This document shows, in pieces, positions 21,949-30,045 of a DNA stretch of 32,845 nucleotides. The stretch lies in assembly GCA_019308685.1 (NCBI GenBank), contig JAFDHQ010000026.1:1-32845 (forward strand), given 5' to 3'. Within the stretch, counting starts at the first letter, position 1. Every line of letters starts with the position of its first letter. A program made the translations under genes and the position numbers. Source of the stretch: Deltaproteobacteria bacterium (lineage in GTDB: Bacteria; Desulfobacterota; Desulfobacteria; Desulfobacterales; UBA11574). The notes under the pieces are model-generated. The model was not told the DNA's origin and searched no databases. It saw nothing but the letters and a program-made list of their open reading frames with translations.

Positions 21949-22627
21949 CGAGAATTCCTTGAAGATCCTTGAGTATTGGCTTTATTTTAACCCGGTGTTC
22001 CGGCGGTATCATCAAAACGGTGATATTTAGATTAGGGATCAGACCGGTATCCGGTTTATCCAGGGTGTTCCTTTTGTAGTTGTGTCGATTGGTTTTTGAT
22101 TCCATGAATTTTAGAACATCGATAAGATTCCCCGAAAAACCCTGAGAATCCACATGCTCAATAAATTGCAAAAACAGATTGTTAACGGTTATAATAAATG
22201 GATCAACTTCGGCATATCCTTGTTTCCGGCAATCTTTTTTTGAAACAAAGCACCGGCATCCGAAGGGCCTTACCTGATAAATCGAACACAGATTGTCTTT
22301 CATCAGCGGACAGGTCCCGTTGAACCTGTTGTTTTCCTCTTCCGGAGGATCTTCCCCTCTCATGCAAAGATCCGCCAGCCTATTGGTGGTGGTTTGGGGC
22401 CGAAATCGCCTTTCGGGTATTGCCCTCTCAATATTTTCAAACAAACCAGATTTTTCCCATGAAATCATATGGGTTGCCATAAGATACCCTTCAAGGGTTG
22501 TCATGGTGACATTACGGGTGCAGCAATCGGCACAATATTTTTTGCAGGCGATGTCCAGCTTGGCGACAAACTCGTCATAAATTCTGCAAATCTGATCTAA
22601 AACCGCTATCTTTGAATTCAAATCCAT
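21929..22627 (-). CDS. YkgJ-family cysteine-cluster protein
   Basis: The 232-residue protein has a CX4CX2CC set (CKKYCADCC, about residue 28) and CPLMKDNLCSIYQVRPFGCRCF (about 105-126), the pattern C...CxIYxxRPxxCR of YkgJ proteins, thought to bind zinc or iron. No enzymatic role is known. A paralogous pair occurs at 28470-30031. The strongest hint of novelty is the extra C-terminal 90 residues after the cluster, which are absent in short YkgJ forms. It converges with hsp20 and shares its terminator stem. Confidence 0.8.
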   Translation of the reverse strand: MDLNSKIAVLDQICRIYDEFVAKLDIACKKYCADCCTRNVTMTTLEGYLMATHMISWEKSGLFENIERAIPERRFRPQTTTNRLADLCMRGEDPPEEENNRFNGTCPLMKDNLCSIYQVRPFGCRCFVSKKDCRKQGYAEVDPFIITVNNLFLQFIEHVDSQGFSGNLIDVLKFMESKTNRHNYKRNTLDKPDTGLIPNLNITVLMIPPEHRVKIKPILKDLQGILEKKWGG

Positions 22628-23139
22628 TTTTTCCTCTTCCTAGCCCGAAACAACTTTATTTCTCACTTTTCTATATTCCGAATCTCCGGTGCCACAGGCG
22701 TCAGAGCCCTTCATCATCAGACGTGTGGCCGGCATCCCCGGGTGTTTTGTCTTTGGGTTTCAAATTGTTGCTTTTATGATTTCCGACCTCTGTATTTTGT
22801 TGCCTTCCCACACTGCCATTGGCCCGGTTTTGAACTCTGAAATAACAAATTTATACTATTTTTCAATTAGTTATATTTTCTCGGGCATTGGATATGATTT
22901 TGGCATGGATTTTGCCGAATTAAAAAAATTAACAACCACTATTACTCTTTCTAAATAGTGAAGATGAACCCAAGTCTTTTGTTTAAAAAAGGCAAACAAG
23001 AGACCATTTCAGATCAAACCAGGCCGGGACCTATTTAATTCATTACCTGAAACTTTTAATAAAAGGAGGTGAGAAAACGATAACATATTCATTTTTAGAA
23101 GTATATGAACAAGTATAATCGACGAAAAAGGAGGAAACA
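22628..23139. other. Intergenic region upstream of aprBA
   Basis: This 512-base gap holds no gene that I can support. Features seen are: an 89-codon plus-strand open frame (22689-22958) without a ribosome site, probably noncoding; an 11-bp inverted repeat with one mismatch, GTCTTTTGTTT 22974-22984 / AAACAAGAGAC 22994-23004; a Shine-Dalgarno-like AAAAGGAGGTGAG at 23061-23073 not followed by a sensible start; and a perfect -10 box TATAAT at 23114-23119 just before the aprB ribosome site. The -35 region is poor, so promoter assignment is tentative. Confidence 0.6.
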
Positions 23140-23583
23140 ATGCCTAGTTTTGTCATTGATGAAAAATGCGATGGGTGTAAGGGAGGGGACAAAACTGCAT
23201 GCATGTACATTTGTCCTAACGACCTGATGGTGCTGGATGCGGAGCGGATGAAAGCGTATAATGCCGAACCGGATATGTGCTGGGAGTGTTATAATTGTGT
23301 AAAAATCTGTCCGACACAGGCTGTTGAGGTACGAGGTTATGCTGATTTTACACCCTTAGGTGCCAGCGTTGTCCCCATGAGGGGGACCGAAGATATCATG
23401 TGGACCGTAAAATTCAGAGGAGGTACGATCAAGCGTTTCAAATTTCCGATCAGGACTACACCGGAAGGAGAGGCCAAGCCTGATGGCGGCTTTGGCGTTG
23501 GACCGGGCACATTGGATGATCAACTTCTGTTTACGGAACCGGCATCCTTGAAAGCCGATAAACTCTGGACACTTGGAGACTAA
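23140..23583 (+). CDS. aprB: Adenylylsulfate reductase beta subunit
   Basis: AprB is the electron-transfer subunit that feeds the flavoenzyme AprA, which reduces adenosine 5'-phosphosulfate to sulfite and AMP in dissimilatory sulfate reduction, in the cytoplasm. The 147-residue protein binds two [4Fe-4S] clusters through Cys10, Cys13, Cys21, Cys25 and Cys47, Cys50, Cys53, Cys57 (MCWECYNCVKICP). The C-terminal strand-rich tail wraps AprA in known structures. GGAGG lies 8 bases before the ATG, and aprA begins 15 bases downstream. Confidence 0.97.
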   Translation: MPSFVIDEKCDGCKGGDKTACMYICPNDLMVLDAERMKAYNAEPDMCWECYNCVKICPTQAVEVRGYADFTPLGASVVPMRGTEDIMWTVKFRGGTIKRFKFPIRTTPEGEAKPDGGFGVGPGTLDDQLLFTEPASLKADKLWTLGD

Positions 23584-23598
23584 AGGAGGTGATGGATA

Positions 23599-25551
23599 AT
23601 GGAAGAATTCAAGACAGTCGAAGTGAACACGGATTTTTTGGTTATCGGTGCGGGGATGGCCGGCGCCGGCGCAGCCGTTGAAGGCGGATATTGGGCCAAA
23701 GAAAATAATGTGAAAATGACCATCGTCGATAAGGCGGCCATGGAACGAAGCGGCGCTGTGGGAATGGGTCTTTCCGCCATCAATCAATACCAGGGTGAAA
23801 ATACCCCTGTGGATTACCTCAGCTATGTCCGTCAGGACCTTATGGGCCTTTGCCGGGACGATCTGGTTATGGATATTTCCAGGCATGTCAACGGATCGGT
23901 CCACATGTTCGAGGGGTTCGGACTTCCCATTTGGACAGATGCGGACGGAAACTATGTTCATGAAGGCCGGTGGCAGCTAATGATCAATGGGGAATCTTAC
24001 AAGGCCATCGTTGCTGAGGCCGGTAAGAACTCTGTTGGCATGGAAAATGTTATCGAACGCGTATTTGTACTTCGCCTTCTGCTCGACAAGAATGACAAAA
24101 ACAGAGTGGCGGGGGCCATCGGGTTCAGCGTGAGAGACCCTGAAATTTACGTGTTTAAATTTAAGGCCTGCCTGGTGTGCTCCGGCGGTGCGGTTCATGT
24201 TTTCAGGCCTCGATCCACCGGGGAAGGCCTAGGCAGGGCATGGTATCCGCCCTGGAATGCAGGATCCAGCTCCTATCTGACCACCACAGCCGGTGCCGAG
24301 ATGACCTCTCAGGAAGTTGTTTTTATTCCGGCAAGGTTCAAGGACGGCTACGGGCCAGTGGGTGCATGGTTCTTGCTGTTCAAGGCATCGGCGACTTCTG
24401 CCACCGGTTTCAACTATATGGCCGAGGGTTTGGCCGAAGGAGGCGAACTCCACAATTGGCCGCCCTATGGAGAAGTTAAACCGATCCCCACATGTCTCAG
24501 GAACCATCTGATGATGATTGAATGTTATCGGAAAGGTGAGGGGCCCATCTTTATACATACGGACAAGGCAATTGCCAAAATTGCCGAACAAGCGCCTGAC
24601 GAGAAAGCCTATAAGAAGGAAATGAAAAAGCTGGAGGCCGAGGCATGGGAGGATTTTCTCGATATGACCATCAGTCAGGCGATTCTCTGGGCCGCAAAGG
24701 ACGTATTCCCCGAGGAAGGACCTTCCGAGATCATGCCGTCCGAGCCTTACTTTATCGGTTCCCACTCCGGAGCATCCGGGGCATGGTGCAGTGGTCCCGA
24801 AGATATCCAGACCGAAGAATCCAAGAAAGAGTATTTTTGGGGCTATAATCGTATGACTACGGTCAAAGGGTTGTTTGCAGCCGGTGACGGCGTGGGTGTT
24901 TCGAGCCACAAGTTCTCTTCAGGTTCTTTTACCGAGGGGCGGATTGCGGCCAAAGCCGCTGTAAAATTCTGTGTAGAGAACCCTGAAATGCCTGAATTTG
25001 ATCAGGCGGAAGTTGATAAGCTCAAAGAAGAGATCCTGCGTCCCTTGAAGCACCACGAAGCACATAAGAATTATACCACGCTGGGCACGACCAATAAAAA
25101 GTATGATCTGCCGGTGGAAGAGGTCAATCCGAATTATATTACACCCAAAATGGCCATCTTCCGTCTTAACAAGATTATGGATGAATACGTGGCCGGCTGG
25201 GGGTCTCAGTATAACTGCAGTGCTGTTACGTTGAATATTGCTCTGGATCTTCTGAAACTCCTCAAGGAGGATCTCTCCAGGCTATCCGCTCGAAATCTCC
25301 ATGAACTGATGCGGTGCTGGGAGAACGTTCATCGGGTACAGATCGCCGAGGCCCATATCCGGCATAAACTGTTCCGCGAGGAGACCCGATGGCCCGGATA
25401 TTACTACCGCTCGGATTTTCCAAAGATGGATGAGGATAAATGGGGAAAGGTATTCGTAAACTCTGTTTATGATGCGGAAAAGGACGAGTTTACCATGCTT
25501 ACGAGACCCATCATACATCTTGTGGATATTAAAGAGGTCGTGGGGATGTAA
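23599..25551 (+). CDS. aprA: Adenylylsulfate reductase alpha subunit
   Basis: AprA is the FAD-containing catalytic subunit and the standard marker of sulfate reducers. The 650-residue protein has the FAD-binding VNTDFLVIGAGMAGAGAAVE, MVDKA-like strand end at residue 40, ASGAWCSGPEDI and SSGSFTEGRIAAKAAV, the family pattern of the fumarate-reductase superfamily. Length matches family members. The ribosome site is AAAGGAGGTGATGG, a perfect anti-SD match. It is stably associated with aprB. An unusual hairpin (25577-25595) follows, and no qmoABC genes are seen within the following 7 kb. Confidence 0.98.
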   Translation: MEEFKTVEVNTDFLVIGAGMAGAGAAVEGGYWAKENNVKMTIVDKAAMERSGAVGMGLSAINQYQGENTPVDYLSYVRQDLMGLCRDDLVMDISRHVNGSVHMFEGFGLPIWTDADGNYVHEGRWQLMINGESYKAIVAEAGKNSVGMENVIERVFVLRLLLDKNDKNRVAGAIGFSVRDPEIYVFKFKACLVCSGGAVHVFRPRSTGEGLGRAWYPPWNAGSSSYLTTTAGAEMTSQEVVFIPARFKDGYGPVGAWFLLFKASATSATGFNYMAEGLAEGGELHNWPPYGEVKPIPTCLRNHLMMIECYRKGEGPIFIHTDKAIAKIAEQAPDEKAYKKEMKKLEAEAWEDFLDMTISQAILWAAKDVFPEEGPSEIMPSEPYFIGSHSGASGAWCSGPEDIQTEESKKEYFWGYNRMTTVKGLFAAGDGVGVSSHKFSSGSFTEGRIAAKAAVKFCVENPEMPEFDQAEVDKLKEEILRPLKHHEAHKNYTTLGTTNKKYDLPVEEVNPNYITPKMAIFRLNKIMDEYVAGWGSQYNCSAVTLNIALDLLKLLKEDLSRLSARNLHELMRCWENVHRVQIAEAHIRHKLFREETRWPGYYYRSDFPKMDEDKWGKVFVNSVYDAEKDEFTMLTRPIIHLVDIKEVVGM

Positions 25552-25576
25552 ATTTATTTATTATCAATTATCCTCG

Positions 25577-25595
25577 GGCGCCGCTTCGCGGCGCC
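25577..25595. other. GC-rich hairpin after aprA
   Basis: GGCGCCGC (25577-25584) pairs with GCGGCGCC (25588-25595) around a TTC loop, 26 bases after the aprA stop. There is no T-run, so it may stabilise the aprBA mRNA end or partly block reading into the next gene rather than terminate. It stands out from its AT-rich surroundings. Confidence 0.65.
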
Positions 25596-25660
25596 TGAGC
25601 CTTGGGTTACTTACCGGTGAACCTTTAAAATTTTCACCACATTTAGAGGACCATTTTAAA

Positions 25661-26026
25661 ATGAAGACCCCGGACGAAGACGAAAAAAACATAGAGCGGG
25701 TGACCGAGATATACGTTGCGGTATTCCCGGTGCGGTTTAACGAAGATCAGAAGGCAGAAGTAATATTGGCCGGCTTTAAAAAAGATCCCAATTGGCCGAA
25801 TATGTCACAGGTCCGGGCGACGGTCGAGACTCATGCGAGTGCGGTACCGGATTTGGTAGCGCTATGCGATGAAATTGTTAATGAACAGGAGGAAGTAGAA
25901 TCTTATCGATTGTTGAAGTTCAATAAAGACGGCATCCATATCCTAAGCCCTGATGATTTTCGAAACCATGATGAATTCCGGACGTTTGAGCAAAAATTCA
26001 TGAGCGTCGAATGGGGCATGTGTTGA
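25661..26026 (+). CDS. Hypothetical protein next to aprA
   Basis: The 121-residue acidic protein (MKTPDEDEKNIERVTEIYVAVFP...) has no recognised domain. It has a likely alpha/beta N-terminal region, the segment QVRATVETHASAVPDLVALCDEIV, and ends EWGMC with a terminal cysteine. The upstream frame into aprA is a shadow. The ATG at 25661 has GAGGA 11 bases upstream. Being 109 bases from aprA in the same direction suggests possible co-expression. Confidence 0.65.
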   Translation: MKTPDEDEKNIERVTEIYVAVFPVRFNEDQKAEVILAGFKKDPNWPNMSQVRATVETHASAVPDLVALCDEIVNEQEEVESYRLLKFNKDGIHILSPDDFRNHDEFRTFEQKFMSVEWGMC

Positions 26027-26083
26027 TATGAAATCTCTCTCCTAAAGGTGTCTGGGTAATGCCACACAGACATTTTCCACCGG

Positions 26084-26116
26084 CAGCCTCATGAATGTGG
26101 TCAATTCGTGAGGCTG
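26084..26116. other. 13-bp stem hairpin between two unknown genes
   Basis: CAGCCTCATGAAT (26084-26096) pairs with ATTCGTGAGGCTG (26104-26116), with one G-U pair and a 7-base loop. There is no T-run. It may separate the apr transcript from the next gene, or terminate in a factor-dependent way. Confidence 0.6.
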
Positions 26117-26159
26117 TCAATTGTTGCGATCTATATTTTCATAGCTTAACGTACTGACG

Positions 26160-26414
26160 ATGATGGTACAGAAGGAAAAAAAGGATCTTAAGGACTGGTT
26201 TGATCTGGGGTATAAAAACGGTAATAACTTCGCCAAACACGAGGCGGATTACGATGAACTGGCTGCTATATATCGGGCCAGGGGAATTCCCATGAATTGG
26301 GATATTTTTCGTGCTGAAATTTTAAATAAACATAAGGGGGACAAAAGTTTCGATTTTCAGGTTTATATTGACGGTTTTGCACGGGCATGCATTAAATTTT
26401 TCGAAAAACTATAA
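26160..26414 (+). CDS. Small hypothetical protein
   Basis: The 84-residue protein has a mixed-charge, aromatic-rich sequence (DWFDLGYKNGNNFAKHEADYDELAAIYRARGIPMNWD...) and no known motif. The ATG at 26160 or 26163 has no clear ribosome site. The next gene begins 26 bases after its stop. Codon use looks coding (no strong compositional bias against it), and both neighbours run in the same direction. Confidence 0.55.
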   Translation: MMVQKEKKDLKDWFDLGYKNGNNFAKHEADYDELAAIYRARGIPMNWDIFRAEILNKHKGDKSFDFQVYIDGFARACIKFFEKL

Positions 26415-26440
26415 CCGTTGTCAAAAAGCGAGATGGTGTT

Positions 26441-27763
26441 ATGGATAATTCCAATAAATTTAATACACTTTCGGAAGCGGAGTTCGAACCTGTTTTACAG
26501 CTACTTCAGGGAGGTGATCCTGATGTAGTTGCGCAACATGCCGGCATGACCAAAGAACAACTTTTCCGGATGCGCGACGATCTGCTTGCCCAGGCTGAAC
26601 GGGAAAGGGCTAAAGTGCTTAAAGCACCGCCGGTAAAAGTCGGCAGGAATGATTCCTGTCCCTGCGGGTCCGGAAAGAAATACAAACAATGCTGTTTGGA
26701 AAAACATGAGACAGCCCGGCGGACGAATGATATGGCTGAAGCAGAACGCCTAAAAGCAAAGCAAAAAAAACAAGACAAGCTGATCAGGTGCATTGAAAAG
26801 GCATTTGGCCTACTCAGTTCACAGCAATATGACTCGGCGATTCGCTTTGCATCCAAGCTGATCACCCGTTACCCCAATGAGGACAGGCTTCACGATATCA
26901 TATCGACCAGTCATTTATATGCCGGAGAGTGTGACGCGGCCATCGAAATTTGCCGGCGCCGGCTGAAAGTCGCCGAATCCGAAAAATCCTACTTTATTCA
27001 GCACAGGCGCTACCGGGATGCTGAAATAGATAAACCGGCACTCTCTTACTATTATCCTCCCCAGACCTGGCTGCAGAAATACTGGATCGCCCTGAAAGCC
27101 AAAGATTATCAGACCCTGTATCCTGCCGTGCCAAACCCGCAAATTATAGCACTGGTAAACCGGCTTCAGGCCGCGGATGATCCGGGTCAATTTCCAAAAA
27201 AGCATTCCCAGGGCCTTGAACTGCGCCGGAATGCACTAAAGGGAACGTTGGATAAGATTAAGGCCGTCGGACCCGAGGGTATATCATATCTCTTGCCGCT
27301 GGCCTGCAAATACTCCTGGGCGGGTCTTTTTGTGCCCGAAATTCTCTCCGTTTATAAAACAGATAGGTCCATTCGTGCCCTGATTGACATATCCATGTTC
27401 GGTTTTGCGTATGCATCCGGGGCCAGCCTCCATTATCTGGAACAACAGGGGAAAGTTGTCATACCCTACATTGAAGAGGCCTTTTCAAAGGACAAAACAT
27501 TTGATCCCATAAAAACCGGCATTGTGTCGGTGCTCGGAAATATTCGCATTCCCGCCGCTTATAACTTTCTTATACGGCTTCTTGAGCATGAAAGTTCTCA
27601 CATCGTCAATTGGGCCGGAGATGCACTGGGCAAATTTAATAACGTTAAGGCCTTGCCGGTCATGATAGCGGCAAATGAAAGAATTGGGGGTGAGAAAATG
27701 ATCGATGCGGCGATTCAGAAGTTAGAAGACCTGCAAGATCCCTATGGCGGGATACGTGTCTGA
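26441..27763 (+). CDS. SEC-C zinc-motif protein with TPR- and HEAT-like repeats
   Basis: The 440-residue protein has an N-terminal helical segment resembling a transposase-type helix-turn-helix (VLQLLQGGDPDVVAQHAGMT...), a SEC-C zinc motif at 66-89 (VGRNDSCPCGSGKKYKQCC: Cys73, Cys75, Cys84, Cys85), a TPR-like region (about 115-165), and C-terminal HEAT-like helices (IPAAYNFLIRLLEHESSHIVNWAGDAL). SEC-C was defined in SecA and in proteins of many roles, and it may bind nucleic acid or protein. No enzymatic domain is visible. Its role is unknown. Confidence 0.8.
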   Translation: MDNSNKFNTLSEAEFEPVLQLLQGGDPDVVAQHAGMTKEQLFRMRDDLLAQAERERAKVLKAPPVKVGRNDSCPCGSGKKYKQCCLEKHETARRTNDMAEAERLKAKQKKQDKLIRCIEKAFGLLSSQQYDSAIRFASKLITRYPNEDRLHDIISTSHLYAGECDAAIEICRRRLKVAESEKSYFIQHRRYRDAEIDKPALSYYYPPQTWLQKYWIALKAKDYQTLYPAVPNPQIIALVNRLQAADDPGQFPKKHSQGLELRRNALKGTLDKIKAVGPEGISYLLPLACKYSWAGLFVPEILSVYKTDRSIRALIDISMFGFAYASGASLHYLEQQGKVVIPYIEEAFSKDKTFDPIKTGIVSVLGNIRIPAAYNFLIRLLEHESSHIVNWAGDALGKFNNVKALPVMIAANERIGGEKMIDAAIQKLEDLQDPYGGIRV

Positions 27764-27789
27764 AAGGCGGCGAATGGCCGTGTGCCGAA

Positions 27790-28041
27790 TCATTTAAGTT
27801 TGACTTTGAATGCTGAAAACTGAGACGATTTTTTGACGTATTTTTTCACCAATTTTAATGTGGTTTCATTGTCACAGATAATTTGATGACAGTGACATTT
27901 TCTCTTGCAACGGTCACAGAAATAATCGTCATTAAGGGGATTGCCACAGGCACAATAAGGTTCCATGACCAGCGAACCTTCTTCCAGAGTCGCTTCGTAG
28001 TGATCACAGGAAATGTCATTTTTTCCCACAACCGTTGTCAT
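27790..28041 (-). CDS. Small cysteine-rich zinc-ribbon protein
   Basis: The 83-residue protein has CAC-GNP...CDRCKRKCHCHQIICD, eight cysteines in three close pairs plus histidines, consistent with zinc-finger or rubredoxin-like folding. The C-terminal third is basic (KKYVKKSSQFSAFKVKLK). AAGGAG lies 12 bases before the ATG. It is divergent from the zinc-finger gene at 28193 and convergent with the SEC-C gene. Function is unknown. Confidence 0.65.
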   Translation of the reverse strand: MTTVVGKNDISCDHYEATLEEGSLVMEPYCACGNPLNDDYFCDRCKRKCHCHQIICDNETTLKLVKKYVKKSSQFSAFKVKLK

Positions 28042-28192
28042 GATCTATCTTTTCTCCTTTAGTATGTTTTAAGATTTTTATATATATACCCTTTTTGATC
28101 TGAAAATTTCAAGTGGATTTTTCAGGCGTTGGTGATATGAAAATTATCGAATGATACCGGCAGGCGCTTGTCGAGGGGAGGAAAATAAATAG

Positions 28193-28459
28193 ATGTCAGG
28201 CAAAAATGCACCGATGTGTCCCTATTGCGGGCAGGAGATGAAAAAATGGAAAGTACCCATTGCATCCACCTGGCCCAATGAATTCTTTTTCGTTTGTTTT
28301 AACGATGAGTGTTCCTATTTTGTTGACGGTTGGAAACGCATGTGGGAACAACAGGCAACCCGGGCATCGTATCGCTGTCGTTTAGATCCCGACACCGGCA
28401 AATGCGCGCCCCTACCGGTTTGGTCCTATGACGCCCTGAAAGATGATATTATTGACTGA
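28193..28459 (+). CDS. Ogr/Delta-like zinc-finger protein
   Basis: The 88-residue protein has CPYCGQEM (about residue 9) and a second pair in VCFNDECSYF, matching small Ogr/Delta-like zinc-finger proteins common in Desulfobacterota. The middle (STWPNEFFFVCFNDECSYFV) and the RCRLDPDTGKCAPLPVWSYDALKDDI tail are the conserved parts I recognise. Ogr proteins of phage P2 activate late genes, but the bacterial forms have no known role. A strong ribosome site (GGGGAGGAAAAT) precedes the ATG. Confidence 0.8.
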   Translation: MSGKNAPMCPYCGQEMKKWKVPIASTWPNEFFFVCFNDECSYFVDGWKRMWEQQATRASYRCRLDPDTGKCAPLPVWSYDALKDDIID

Positions 28460-28469
28460 GTTGTTACGG

Positions 28470-29231
28470 TTAACCCAATTCAGTGACTGCTAATTGAAAA
28501 GTCTTTTCCCCAAAGAGGGAGAACTTAAGCCATTGACAGGCAAACGCCATCAGTTCCGTTTCGTCGGTTTTGATACGGTTTAACACATCTTGCGCGATGT
28601 CAAATTTATCCAGAAACGAGGTTTCAAATACAAAATTCCTGAAATCATCCAGGCAGTAGCAGGCCATATAATACATCCGTAATTGCCGGTCATTGAGTCT
28701 TTTGATAATTTTTGACGGCCTGCCGGCCGTGATATCCATAAAAAACTGGTTCATGGTATTATATTTATCCAACCCCTGATTCGTAAGCCACTCCGGAACT
28801 GTCCACTCCTGTTCTTCATTCAACCCGAGACAGTAAGGTTCTTTCACTATAAAATAATATTCATCCGCCTGATGTCCCCCATGAAACATGGAAGCCGCTT
28901 GACCCAAAGGGTATAGGCGACAGGCGCCGGGTCGATCTTCATAGACAACACAACCTTCCGGTTTTACAAAAGGACATTGGCGTGTTTCATCGTTGTTCAT
29001 CTTAAGCTTGACCACCGGAACCCCGTATTTTTCATCGACAAAACTGGTAGTGTATCGATCTAAGAATGTCTGGGATGAAAGATTGAGCCTGTTTTTGAGG
29101 CGAAGTACATCATAAGGCGTGAGCACCAGATTAAGATTGGCACAACATTTTGTGAAGCAAGGTAAGCCGTTATGGCAGGTGAACCGAAATTTTCCCTCCT
29201 TTATGGGGTGAATCACCGCCTGATCGATCAT
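28470..29231 (-). CDS. YkgJ-family cysteine-cluster protein (second of tandem pair)
   Basis: The 253-residue protein has FTCHNGLPCFTKCCANL near the N-terminus and CPFVKPEGCVVYEDRPGACRLYPLG at about 85-112, the two cysteine sets of the YkgJ family (putative zinc or iron binding). It overlaps the upstream paralogue by four bases (ATGA) and is similar along its whole length, so the pair arose by duplication. Both are downstream of a sigma-54-dependent activator. No reaction is known. Confidence 0.85.
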   Translation of the reverse strand: MIDQAVIHPIKEGKFRFTCHNGLPCFTKCCANLNLVLTPYDVLRLKNRLNLSSQTFLDRYTTSFVDEKYGVPVVKLKMNNDETRQCPFVKPEGCVVYEDRPGACRLYPLGQAASMFHGGHQADEYYFIVKEPYCLGLNEEQEWTVPEWLTNQGLDKYNTMNQFFMDITAGRPSKIIKRLNDRQLRMYYMACYCLDDFRNFVFETSFLDKFDIAQDVLNRIKTDETELMAFACQWLKFSLFGEKTFQLAVTELG

Positions 29232-30031
29232 TTTATTTTCAGCTCTTGCTTTTTGGCCGCCATGACATCCGGTTTGACCTTGAGCACGTGCTGTCCGAGC
29301 AGACCGTATTCAAGCCATCTAAGGGCAAAATGATAGAGTTCCACAACATTCTCTTTTATTTTTTTCAACACTTCCGGTTCCACCTCGAAGCGTTCCAGAA
29401 ATGTACTTTCCATTACAAAGCGTCTAAAACGATCCAGATCAAAGCAGGCCATATAAAACATCTCCTGGATCTTTTTGTTCGTAATCTTATTTTGGCTGAG
29501 AAATTCATTGGTCGTAATTTTTTTAAAGGGCGCTTCCATTTCCTGGTAAACGTTAATTCCCTGTTCTTCAATCCACTCCGCTACCGTTAAGACCCTGTCC
29601 GCCTCAAGACCGAGACAAAAGGGAACATTCATAACAGAATAGTATTTTTTGCCGGCCTTTTCGGTGATTTTGGTGCTTTCCGGTTGCAGGGGGTATATGC
29701 GACAGGACCACGGACGATCCGGATAAATAGTGCATCCCTGGCGCGTCACAAAGGGACAAGTTTTCCGATCATCATCTTTCATTTTTAGCATAACCACGGG
29801 GAGGCCCGCGTCGCCGATCATTGACACCGTATAGTTGGCTAAAAACTCTCCTGAGGATATATTCAGAGCGTTTTTCATACGAAGGATATCGTAAGGCGTC
29901 AAAAAAATGGTAATGTTACAACAACATCGGGTAAAACAATTCAGGCCTTTATGGCATTCAAATCGGAAATCGTTTTCCAGGGTAAGTACGGTTAAACGTT
30001 GTTTTTCCGTTGGTTTGTTTTTTTTCGGCAT
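29228..30031 (-). CDS. YkgJ-family cysteine-cluster protein (first of tandem pair)
   Basis: The 267-residue protein has FECHKGLNCFTRCCCNI and CPFVTRQGCTIYPDRPWSCRIYPLQ, with one extra cysteine in the first set compared with its paralogue (RCCC against KCCA). It shares the ITIFLTPYDILRMKNALNISSGEFL / LNLVLTPYDVLRLKN... segments with it. The start is preceded by GAGGTAAAAGAC. It lies 14 bases behind the activator gene, so regulator, first and second YkgJ genes form one operon. Confidence 0.85.
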   Translation of the reverse strand: MPKKNKPTEKQRLTVLTLENDFRFECHKGLNCFTRCCCNITIFLTPYDILRMKNALNISSGEFLANYTVSMIGDAGLPVVMLKMKDDDRKTCPFVTRQGCTIYPDRPWSCRIYPLQPESTKITEKAGKKYYSVMNVPFCLGLEADRVLTVAEWIEEQGINVYQEMEAPFKKITTNEFLSQNKITNKKIQEMFYMACFDLDRFRRFVMESTFLERFEVEPEVLKKIKENVVELYHFALRWLEYGLLGQHVLKVKPDVMAAKKQELKIK

Positions 30032-30045
30032 GTCTTTTACCTCGG

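Noticed and set aside
22689-22958. 89-residue plus-strand hydrophobic protein upstream of aprB
   Set aside because: No ribosome site, no recognisable domain, and the sequence reads equally well as noncoding. Left as an unexplained stretch.
24229-24909. 226-codon minus-strand frame inside aprA
   Set aside because: Long antisense frame produced by codon bias of the highly conserved aprA gene.
26441-26600. Transposase at the start of the SEC-C gene
   Set aside because: Only the short helix-turn-helix-like segment is similar. No DDE or other catalytic domain follows, and the rest is SEC-C, TPR-like and HEAT-like.
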